Positions 23,601 to 35,600 of a stretch of DNA of 64,000 nucleotides are shown here, piece after piece. The notes beneath the pieces are model-generated. The model had not been told where the DNA came from and did no database searches. It saw only the letters and a list, made by a program, of their open reading frames with translations. Positions within the stretch are counted from its first letter, which is position 1. Each line of letters starts with the position of its first letter. Position numbers and translations under genes: made by a program. The stretch spans positions 15,220,286-15,284,285 of the forward strand of contig NC_090736.1 in the NCBI RefSeq assembly GCF_036898095.1. Reading direction: 5' to 3'. Origin of the DNA: Palaemon carinicauda (taxonomy: Eukaryota; Arthropoda; Malacostraca; Decapoda; Palaemonidae).

Positions 23601-26600
23601 TACCACTATTAGTATTCCTTATAGGGAGATTACCACCTACAGTGTAATTTGTAGAGAACACTATTGACAGATGAATTTTTGTGTCATGTTCTTTCAATCT
23701 TCAATTGTTATGCTTTTTTATTTTTACTTTTCAATCATTCCTATTAGTAGCTTTTCACATATCTGCCTATCTTTATTAACTTAACTGTGCCCCAGTTTTG
23801 ACCACTTGCTTTAGAACAAACCCCTCAGGCCCACCAATTGAGACTGTAGGAGTGTGACTATTATCTCATTACTCTTGTTTATATTAATAGTACTACAGTT
23901 TTTATTGGTGTAAGCAATTATCCCTCAGACACTATAACTAATGCGTAATATTTATTTGATTATTACAGATTCTATGACCTTGTACTTAGTTGACACTGTA
24001 ACTGGAGCAGTAATTGAATCTGTATCCCATAAGAAAGTGTCTGGTCCTATTCATATGGTGCATTCTGAAAATTGGGTTGTCTACACACTTTTCAACGATA
24101 AATATAGGAGGTTTGAGGTAAGATAGAGAACATAGATGGCAATTTATCTTGATTGGATATTTTGCATGTTATTTTGAATATTTTGTTAAAGTGGATCCTG
24201 AATTATATTCTATCCATTTAGATATATTTACGTTGCTATGCAATTCATATTTCTAATTTTATATCAATTCATTTCTCTTTTATGCAGGTTACATCATTAG
24301 AGCTTTATGAAGGCTTATCACAAGCAAATGCTTCTGCCTTCTCATCTTTCAGTGGCCATTCAACGCCACTTTTAGAGAGACAGGCATACATCATGCCTCT
24401 TGGGGTACAAGCAACAGCACATACAACAACTGAAAAGGGAATAACAACAAAATTCATTCTCTTTGCCTTGCAGTCTGGAGGTGTAGTCCAAGTATGTTGT
24501 CACACAAATATCTTTTTAGTCTTTTATATTAGATATAAGTCACCATAACCTGGTAAATGTTAGAACATTTTTTATCACTGTCCTTAGTCATAAGGAAGTA
24601 TACATTGTTTGCTCTTAGTGGGATGTTTTATTTTCAATAATTTAAGTTGTTCCTATGCGTATACAAACCATTGTTCTTTATGTAAGTAAATTATTTTCAG
24701 CATAAGGTGGAATGAACATTAAAATTGTTAAATAGGGATTTAACAACAGATGAGAGTGAGGGCGAGGGACCCTTCCCCCTTACCTGTCAAAGTTTCTTCA
24801 CTTGAGTTTTCAGCTGTATCGAGTGCGGATGTACTGATGCACCTTCAAGCTAAATTTTCATTTTAATTTTTATGACCAATTGAATACTGGCTGTTGATTT
24901 TTATTGCAAACACTAGGAGGAGGCTGGGGTTGTGTCCCTGGGCCATGGCTCAGATCCCTGGCTACCTCGGTAATCAAGTGGAACAAGTGTTACGGCTGCG
25001 CGTCCCCTCCAGGGCTTTTTGGTAGGGCTGGCAGCCTGACCCTGTGTCACGGTTTCTAGCCTTCCCCCGCGCATGACCAGGGCTTGGGTCCCGGGTACCT
25101 TGATATCCAAGCAAGACAGGTGTTGTGGCCTGCGTTTCCACCCTCCACCTCCAGGGCTGTTGCGCTGAGCCAATGCCGTTACCACATGTCAGGCTACCCC
25201 GGTAGCCAAGCAGGACATGGGTTAAGTCCCTGTGTATCGTAGAGGCAAAGTACTGTTAGCTATGACCCTCGTTATGGCCTTTATCCTCAGTCCCTTGGGC
25301 TGGGGCTCAGGTTCCTTGCTTTGCCTTGTAATGTTGTTCAATGCCAATGCCTGCACCGTGCCCCAGTAACGCGGCTCTGTGCTTCGCCCCCCTTGGGGCC
25401 AGGGCTGTGGTCTCTGGTTACTTCTGTAGCCAGCTGGGATACATAGCCGACTCGTGACGCCAGGCCATGACCCTAGGTCTCGGTCCCAGTACCATTACTT
25501 AGATCCCCGTCCACACTTGTGGCCGGGTTATCCATGTTAGCCTTGTGTTTTGAACCTCCCTTGGGGCTCGTGTTAGTGTTCCACACCTTGTCCACCTGGG
25601 GTCAAGGCTTGGGTACCCCGAGTACCTTGTTGTTTGGGTGGCACAGGTTGTTTGGCCTCTGTGTGGGCTCCCCAGGGCTGATGCCGGAGGTAGAAGCAAT
25701 GACCCCGAGTTTGAACCCTGAGCCTTGTCCCTTGTAGCCATGACTTGGGTCCCTGGCTACCTTGTGACGGCTCCATATTTTGGCCCTCTGGGCCTGATAC
25801 ATGAGGCTTGGCGTTGATCCCGTACCTCATCCCCCTGGAACTATGGTACAGCTCTGTGTTTGGGCCTCTGGGACCAATGCACATGGCTAGGCCATGCCAT
25901 ATGTCATGTACCACACCCATTGGTGTCGTGGATCGGGTTTCACGGCTATCCAGTAACCAAGAGGTGTTACTAAGAGCTACATCCCAGAACAATTTTATCC
26001 TCCGGTTGATGAAGGATCTTTGGCATTCTCCTGTTGTTTTGCTGGGACTTTGTACTTCTGCTCCTCTCTTAACTCGCGATGCTTTGGTAAAGCAAGTTGA
26101 GAGGATTGCAATGTTCAAAGTCATCGAAACCAAGAGTTGTGGGCGAAGGGATTTCCCCATGAGGTACAAGGCAGGGGCCATTCTTCCGCTCCGTTTAGGA
26201 AATGAATAGTATGAGTATTCCATCCATCTCTGCTGTTTCATTCTTGGGATCTTTTCCCCACTGTCACTGGCCTTCCCAGGCTGCCCTTAGTCCCCATTTA
26301 TGTAGTCAGCCTAATTTGGGGATGATAGGTTCGGTAAGAGAGCACTTGGTTTTTGTCTGTCTTTAAGGTCCAGTACTGAAGAAAGTACCTCTTTATGATG
26401 CCCATCCACGCTTTCAAGGTGCGTCGGTTGGAGAATAATTTGGGGGATCCGACCCTGGGTTGGTCCTCGGTCTTTGGGCAGCCCTTAGGTGTCTCACAAG
26501 GGCCCAGACCATCCCTGGTGATGCCTGGGTCACCCAATTCCCAGACAAATTTCCTCAAATGTCTTTGCCTCTTCGGAACTCTTCGGTGTGGAGTTCGCAA

Positions 26601-29600
26601 GGAAGACTTCTAGGCCTTTCTTAGTCCCTTGCAGGACCACCAACAACTTTCAGGAAGGAACCAAAGTTCTTCCAGACAGTCTTGCAGCAGAAGAAAATTG
26701 TTATCCTTTGCAGCAATTACCCCACTTTTTCCCTTTTGGCAATAGAGTACTCATCTATTCTTCCAACTTTCCTGAGAACCCTTGCTTTGTGGACAGAGGT
26801 AAGGTGGATGTTAAAGTGAATCGCTCAAAGAATTCCATCAGATGAATAGGTCTTGTTTTCCAGGAATCTGAAGGATTAGTACTCTTATTACCTGCACATT
26901 TGTCCATTTTTAGTTCTCCTGCTACATTTTGAGAGATCACCATCTCTCGTTGTGCCAACTGCACTAGACACTTGGGTCGATCTCACCTGTTGGCTAATGA
27001 GGAACCCTTATAGGAGAGTCCCACTCTATTCTTCACCTCCTGACATGCAACTGTACTCAGATAAGTCGAAGGAAGGGAGGGGCACACACCTGAAGAGCAG
27101 GGTAGTCTCAGGAGTATGGACAGGAAGAGTAGCATTTTCTCTTTAATGTTCTGGGGCTACCAGCCTGTATTGCTCAGTAAGCCTTCCAAGATAATTGAGG
27201 AGGCATCTGATGGGTGATTGCAACAACACCATTTTGGTTTATGTCTAGCTCCATGAACTGACGAAGTAGATGCATTTCGTGGGTGGCATTTCATGCCAGG
27301 AAGTTGTCACCCAGTCACATTCTGGGCAAAAGAAATGGCCTAGGAGGCACACTTAGTCACCAAGTGAAGGCTGTAGAGTCAGTGGTCCCTACATCCTGGC
27401 GTAATGGAGAGGTCTATGATAGGAGGATTCTCCGGGGATTGACCTGTTTACCATACGTTTTGATAGGAAACACCCCACATTTTTACCGCCCCCCACCTAG
27501 TCGACACCAAGGTCTGTGTAACATGTTGCTTTCCAGCACCCATGGAATCTCTTGGTTGGTTACACCCTGTCTCTGTTCATCCCTGGCCTATTGGCTAATC
27601 TAACGTGTGAAATTATGCCGGGACTCGGTTGGTTCAGGTGGCTCCTAGACAGCTGTATACTGAACGGTTTCCCCTTCTTTGTCAAGATTCTAAATGAACT
27701 CCCTTGGCCCTCATTCTCCAAGGAAAGTGGGCAATTTTTTATGATGTTTATCATAGAAGGGAGCCTTCTTGAGTTTGATCATCTCTAGTGATGATTGCAA
27801 AGATTAACTTCTTCCTGGCAGGGAGAAGCTCCTCTCAGTAGCGGTTGTTAAGGCTACCACTCGGACTTGAGCATAGTCTTTTGACGGGAAGAGACAGACC
27901 TATCCTCCTCATAGGAGTTGCCTATGCTTGGAGGTGCTTCTAACAGTCTTGCAATTCTTGGTACTATATCCAGGCTTTTGAGAAGGCCTCAGTTAAGGTT
28001 CTGACGTGCAAAACTGTCTCTGGTGCCTTAATCGGCAAAGTGGTTAGGCAACTGAGAAGTTCTCTTTGCCTTAGTCTCTCACTTTTAAGAGGTGTTGGAG
28101 TTCCTTGGCCTAGCGTTGAGGCAATTAGCAAAACTTTGACCCTGCTGGGGCACGGCGCCAGGTTCGAGTCCTCTGTCCATGTAATGGCATGGAGGGAAGA
28201 GGCCTTTTGCCCTGTGAGAGTTCTGCAGTTCTGTCTGAAGAAGACCTGATACCTCAGTCCCGAGTGTTGGCAACTCTTCCTAAGCACGGGCAGAATCAAG
28301 AAAAAGTTGTCTAGAACACAGTCTCTTTCTTAATTCTGGAGTTGATCCACAATGCTGAGAGAGTCTTGGTGCCAGCTAGGATCAGAACTTGCGAAGTCAG
28401 GAACTAGGCCCCTCTCTTGTCTTCAAGAGAAATCTTGTCAGCTGGGGTGTGTATTCTCCAGATTATCTTCACAGTCCTTATCTTACAGGAATACCCAAAA
28501 GACCCTGGATGCTCTGCTGCTTGGTCTTGTGGTGATTGATCAAGTAGGAGTGTAGCTAGCCCAGATTCTGTAAGCATCTTATCTATGGTAATATATAGAT
28601 TTAATTCTGGAATGGATGTGGACTAACTGGCTCCTCTTCTCCATTGTTGTTGCTCCTGTCTTTGGGATGAAGCAGTTGAAGCAGTACTGTACTTGCTGGA
28701 TCTGATTTGATGATAAACTATACTTCTGAGCTCCATTCTTTTGATTCTAGAAAAGTTCTCTTCTATCCTCTCTAGACGTGGGGGAAAATGGTAGAATATA
28801 TACTAAGCCTTAGGTCATCATATCCCAGGTATATTATTCTGGGCTGAGATCCAACTAGGGGGAAAAGGGATCCTTCCTTTGACTATAGTACCAATATTTT
28901 TGGACAAGCCAAGGTCCTATCAGCTAATTCAGCCTAAGGATAGACAGATAGGAATTTGCTGAAGATATCTCCTTCGCTCCCATATGGGACAAGGTTGTTT
29001 GACATTTCCAGGGAAGAAAAAGAACTTAGCTGTTCGGTTCTAGGGGTCTGCCGACCCACCAAGCAATGAATGTTCCTACATAAAAGATGATTTTTTTGTA
29101 TCCACCTACAAAGAAATCACAAATTTTTAAAGTAATTTGTATTTTTCTTAGATGTACAAACTTGAGGGCTTTATATTAAAATTTTGCCCCATAGGCACCC
29201 CTCTTAGTCTTGAACTGAAAGGTCATAAGTGAAGAGACTGACAGGTAAGGTGACGGGGCTCCTCATCCTCGCTCCCACTTGTCATTAACTACCTCGTTAA
29301 TAATTTTAATGGCCCTCGTGCAGAAGACAATATCCCTACATAAAGGACTCAGGTTTGTATAGCTAGGAAAATACAAATTACTTTTAAGAATTTTTTTAAT
29401 ATTGTTTACTGTGAAATTGTGAATTCAATGAATATGTTATTGGGTTGCTCTTCCTTTTTAATGAATAGCTTAAACAGACTACTGAGGGAGGTATACTGTA
29501 ACATGAAATGTGTAATGTAACTGTGTTCCTACATAAATGTGAACCTGAGCACTTTACTATGAGAATTGATTCAAGCACAGCTGCAACTCGACAGTTAAAA

Positions 29601-32600
29601 CTTATAACGAGGTGTCAGCAATAGAGGGTAGTTACCAGCAGAGGGGAGGACTGCCCATGCTGCTGAATATCACAGATGTGCTTTTAACATATCTGCAAAC
29701 TTTGCTTTTAAAATTTTCTTCTTCAATCTTGGACACTTGTTCCCGTTAACAATGCTTTGCTGGGCCTTTGGTCTTGATTCCTTGAAGGGGAATAAATTTT
29801 GACATCTTATGACCTTGTCCTTGTTTGTAAACTTGAGCGGTTGGCTAAAATTCCACCCTTGAGTCCGACTTCCGTGATCGTCTAACCCCCTACAATTTCA
29901 GAATACGGTATCTGGAGGAACAAGCTCTCCTTCCCGAAGGTAGACCGTATCCCTTTGTTTGATGCTCATGCTTATGAGCAATTTATCTTTTAGCGCACAG
30001 GGGTTTAAACTCTGAATCGTTGTTTACCGATGAACGTGCTTCTTCGCGTGCTCACTTAACCTTTTATGACTAAATTGGAAACCCTGCTCACCAGACATTG
30101 TCTGTCCTCAGCGTGCTCCTGATATGTGCACACAACAGGCCACTGTCACACTAGCACGCAAAACTTTAGTTAGTGAGCCTATGACACATACAACAGAGCA
30201 CTTAACAAGTGACAAAGCTTCACCCAATACCATAGATTTGCAAGTGCACCTCCCTTTGCATGCTTTCCCTAAGGGGAGATATTTACTACATGCACGCGTT
30301 CGATTATCACAAAGCTAGTGATGATATAAGTTGCATTCATTTGAAGCACTCGCCTTTCCAGACTGGCAGGATAGCTGATGAAGAAGCTCGACAGGGTGCA
30401 ACTTCTACGTGCATTGTCTTTTGTTTTGCTTACTGAACAGAGGGAAACTTCTGTACGAGTGTTTGTTCGTACCTTAAGTTCTCTCGGTCTCAAGTACATA
30501 ATCGGCTGACTTGATACACACTGCTAATCGGAAAAAATATTGGCAGCTGCCCGTCCCTTTCCCTTGTTGGATGATTAGTCCTTTAAGACTGATTTATAGG
30601 AGTTTTATAAAAGTCATTCCTACTGTTTTTCTCCCAGTGGGAATGACAGTGTTGGCCAATACTTCACCGAGAACAAGGAAAGAAACAGAAGATTACACGC
30701 TACTTTGCCCTCTCCTCAGCTGTTCGGGATCGTGATCATCTAAGGGAACTTTTGCAAGTATCTATTGGAAAGTCCCCACTTTGTTGGTGATCATGTACTC
30801 TTATGGGAGCTCCATCTCACCAGTTAAAGTTCCCATTAGAGTGATACTAGGTATGCTACTAGGTGTTCTCGTACTTTTAAGGAGCACTATTACACGGGAG
30901 TGATTGCAAGCCGCAAACTTAACTGCTGAGCTCCCGATTGATTGCATGCCTGCTCATTATCGACATTACTCAATCAATCACTCACCCTCTCGCCTGCTCA
31001 CAATCGATTACTCCCCTCCTCACCTGTCTACTAGAGCGCTTTCCTGTGGAAGCAACTCGACTGCAACTCAGATTTTTTTATTTTCTTTTACTTATAGCTA
31101 GCGCAGCGCTGATCTATCTGCACTTGTCCATCTAACTTAGAGCAGTTACAAGCTGGTGTTCTCCTATCTGTTCGCATGCACCGAGCTTGCGAGCTTCTGC
31201 CCTTTTGGTGCTCTCTCCCCTCTACTCCCGAATATACATGGGGTAGTTAATAAAGATACACAAGCACACCAATTATGCTTGCCTTCAGCACAAGGACTGT
31301 TGCTGAATGCAAGAAAAGTATTCTGGTGAGATTGACTGGGCTTTGGCATTAGATCCTTGTCCTCAGGTGCATAGGTCATCAAGATCACCAAGATGCATCT
31401 TGTGCTGAAAATTGCAGATTTTACAAGTCAAGGTTGTCTATGGTCAGCCTTTTGAGAGCACAGAAGTATCATTGGAGCAGTTTCATCTAGGCAACCACCT
31501 TCTGATCCAGATTTTCCTAAAGGTGTTCCCTATTCAGAAGTGATAAAGGACCCTTGTTCACCCCCTTTCGAAGGAATCCAAAAGAGAGGAGAGAGAAGAC
31601 TTAAAAAGAAGGTTAAGAGATTGGCTAACTCTCCTAGTTATGTTTGCAAGAGAGATCCAGATAATCCTTTCCTTGTTTGCCACTTAATAGGTGGAGGAGT
31701 TCCTCGACAAAACGTCAAGTTTTGCCTATGAGCAACACCATTTAGTACCCCAAATAAGGAGATTAGTGATAAGTTACCCTGACCCTTTTCAGTGCATGCC
31801 AGGTAGGGTGCTTGAACAGAAAGATGGGAAACAGTACAATTACCCTCTTGAGAGGAACAGCCTCCCCTGGGTTGAGGACTTCCTCACCTCTGTACCAGAT
31901 TATGCAGTGTCCAAGTCTTCCTTTCTACATGGCCTGTCGCCAATCAGGAGGGTAAACAACCTTGGCGAAGGCCTTAGTTCGCTGATTATACGGAGGAAAG
32001 CGGTAATAGATAGAATTGGCCCTGGTCCCAGAGTTCAAGACAGCGACTAAAAATCCCCCCTGTCAAAGCTTACTAAGGAGGCATTCAATAAAATCATTAA
32101 GCAAGTATCATCTCCAAAAGATTCCTGAAAGTGGGTCGATTATCTACAATCCTGTCACCAGCTTTTCCAAAGCAGAGACGCTATTATGCGATAAAGGACT
32201 CTCCTCTGCCCTTGGACCCACTGGTCTCTACTCGACCTGTCCTTTTCGGGTGAGAAACTAGCCGCTCAACCATTATGTTAACAGTTACGGAGCCCTGTGA
32301 CATTGAAGCTGCAGGCTCCTGGTTGGATTTTAGTTCATGTACTGTGGGGTACTTGGCCTTGAACTCGGACTTGTCTGATACAGAGAAGGAGAGGCAGTGC
32401 ACAGACCTAACTTGGTTTGCGGCAAAACCTGTAAAACTTTGGCTCGATAGAGAAAATCCAATCGGCATTCACTCCATTAGGCATTGTCTTTCAAGAGCCC
32501 TCAGCCATCCACTTCCAGTAACCATATTAGGCCAACTTCTCCATCTAGGCAAGCTTCTAGATCAGTCCCTAGATCAAAGACAAGTAGACGTGACCCTGAA

Positions 32601-35600
32601 CCACGTCATGTGGGTCAATAAAGCCTCCTGATTCTGATCAGCCGTTCGCTAACGAGGGGCTTGGAACTAGAATCACAGAGGAAAAGGTAGGCAAGACCTT
32701 CAGTCACACTAGGGCTGGCAATTCCCCAACTCCACTAGTGTGAGGATCCCTGGCGGAGAAATGGATGAGGTGGCACTTTCATGACTTTCCCCCTCCCCTG
32801 GTCTTACTATCGGTCAGGAAGGGAGAAAGACCATGCCCTTCAGTCGTAAGTGGAGATTATGATGCTAATGGGCACTACAGAAGAAGACAGAGATGACCCT
32901 CTGGGCTTCCTCAGCTGCCTATTTTTTATTAGAAGTGCCTCAGGGGACTGCAGACCAGTAATAGATCTCTCAGCTCTGAACAAGTTCAGCCATCATACTC
33001 AATTCAGTATGGAAATGCCTAACACAGTCAGACACGCCCTAAGGAAGAACAACTTTATGGTTTCACTTGATCTCAGGGATGCATAATTCCAGATCCCCAT
33101 GAATCATCTTTCAAGAAAGTCTTTCAATCCAAGTGCTTTGCTTCTGGTTGTTCATACCCCCATAGGTATTCACTCGTGTATCCACGTTGGTGTTGGCTTG
33201 GCCCAAAATGCAAATGGAATTTGTCCGATCCGTTACTTAGGCTACTGGCTAATACTGGCAGATTCAGCGTCCCAACTTTGTCATCCTCAGAATAGGCTAC
33301 TCTCGTTTTGTTGTGATCTGGAGATCATCACAAATCTGGAGAAGTCCAAGCCTTCACCCAAGTAAATAATGATATCCCTGGGCCTGGACATACTGATACA
33401 GTAGCATGGAAAGCTTATTCATCCAAAGACAAGGTAACCTGGCATAAGGAAATAGCTCAACCCTTCCTTCGTCGGGCACAGGCTCCTGCAGAACAATGGC
33501 TTTGTCTTTTAGGCCAACCAACCTCACTGGAAAACCTTGTTCCTCACAGTCACCTCCACATGCAATTGCTGCAGTGGTGCTTAGAAAGACACAGGTCATA
33601 AGCCGCAGGTTCTGCTTGAGCTCTAGTACCAGGCGAGAAAGACACCAGATTCGATCTTCTTTAGTGGCTAGATGACAAGAGAGTGCTGCAGTGTCTCCCC
33701 AAGAGTGTCCCCCCTCCTGATCTTTAGTTTACTGATACGTCCAAGAGAGGGTGGGGGGCCCCATCTCAAGGACTGGTCACTAGAGGACAAGTCTCTTCAC
33801 ATTAATGATCTGAAGTTGTAGACAACATTTACAGCTTTTACTGATCAGTCACTTGGTTGCACTGATGAAAGACAATGTAACCGTAGTGACATATGTCAAC
33901 AATAAAGCAGCACAATATTGCAGCTTTTCTGCCAGCTAGCTGCCTCGATACATGACTGGGCAATTCGCTATGCAATATTCCTCTCGGCCCAGTTTATTCT
34001 CTGCAAAAGGAACGTTCTAACGGACAGGGTGAGTCGCCAGGATCAGTTAGTTGATTCAGAATTGTCTACATCCCCAAGTAGCGATGAGGCTCGTGTCTTT
34101 ATGGGGTTACCCGACAATAGACATGTTTGCCACAAGCCTCAACAAGAAATTACAAGTCTATTGCTCACCAGTGCTAGACCTGGCAGCAGCAATCGAGGAC
34201 ATGTTCCAGCACCCCAGGCATGGCCTTCACATCTATGCCTCTGCATTTTTGCCTTCTTCAAAAGGTGATAAAGTATTATCATCCCTAAGTCTAAAGTGGA
34301 CTCTAGTAGCTCTGATATGGCCACAAGTAGAATGATGCCCTGACCTTTTTCCCTACTAGTAGAGACTCCAAGAGAGCTCCCACCTTGAAACAACCAGCTT
34401 CATCAGCCCCGCCTGTAGCTGTTCCACAGCTCAATCAAGTCTCATGGTTGGAAGTTATCGAACACCTCATCTGAGAGAAAGGCTGTTTGAAGAAGACAGC
34501 ACAAGATGTGTCCTGGTAGCTCAGGAAATTGCCCCTTTGATGTGTACCAAGCAAAGTGGGTCATCTTCTGTGGTTATACCCTTGGAAGGATTATTTCCCC
34601 TCTTGGAACCTCTATTCTGCTTGTATCAGATTTTCTGGTGTACCTATTAAAAGGAAAACCAGCCCTAAATCTCAGCAGTAAAAGGGTTTCATTTGGCCTT
34701 GGGCCAGGTTCTGAGACTGAGAGGAGTGGATATTACCTCCTCATGGGACTTATCCATGCTCATTAGAAGAATACAACAGACCTATCCTCCTAGTGAGATT
34801 TGTCCTCCAGCCTTGGATGTGATCCTCAAAGAGAGCTCTGAATGAACCATTGAGACTAGGCCCTAGATCCCCAGTAAATGAGACAAAGTTAGGGTGCGCG
34901 CCAATAAGATTGAAGGTGTTGGTACTACTGTACTCTAGCTTTCAAAATAAATCTCTTGGTAGCTAAAATTTTAGACACTGGATTATGGAAGCGTCAGATC
35001 ACCTTTACTTTACAGTATTTGCGGGAAGGCACTTACAAGTCTCTAAATACATTTTCCCTAGGACCTGTGATTTCTGCTCAGCAAGTTGTGTATTTACCTT
35101 AGCTCTTTTACTGGACCAAAAGTATCACATCTCAGATGATGGTTACAGCATATGCCTAGGATGAGAGTGAAAGTGCTGTCCTCTTTCTTCTCTTCTTTCT
35201 CTCCCTTGGGTTGTAGATGTTGGAACCCCATTGAACTGAATGGATGTTGATACAGGTAAAATACCTTTGATAGTTAACAGCCTTTCTATTTATGTTAAAA
35301 TAGGTCTATTCATTCCATCATCCTCCTTATGAGGGGAAGATAGATTTGTACAAGCCCATTAATTTGATTTTGCCTTACCTAACAGTCTCACTATTCTAAG
35401 AGAGATTTTCTTGTGCAACAGCCTTGGTTGATGGGCCATGAAGCTAATAGTACTTTTGGCCCTGGTTCATGAGGTGTCTAGGAAGCTACTTTCTACAGCT
35501 TCAGGTCCAAGCATAGCTATCCTGGGATTTTAGCCAGCCATTTTGGTAATATGGACTTCCACCCACCTAAGAATGAGTCATATTAAAGGACAAAGGTTTA

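Larger units (their letters stand above)
24647..29400 (+). mobile_element. DIRS-like retrotransposon, decayed (subfamily C)
   Basis: The left end is TTGTTCCTATGCGTATACAA at 24647. The inverted arm continues CATTAAAATTGTTAAATAGG...GAGAGTGAGGGCGAGG...CCTTACCTGTCA...TTCTTCACTTGAG, and its complement occupies about 29170-29340. The internal complementary region at about 29060-29170 joins complements of both ends (ACCTACAAAGAAATCACAAA at the junction). Recognisable coding remnants are an RNase H start ([14 protein letters not shown] near 27055) and a recombinase segment ([20 protein letters not shown] near 28185). RT motifs were not found. Many stops. It fills the first part of an EMC1 intron. Confidence 0.82.

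Noticed and set aside
25573..26241. 222-codon minus-strand frame in a decayed DIRS copy
   Set aside because: The region is GC-rich and repetitive, overlapping frames exist on both strands, and no protein family is recognisable.
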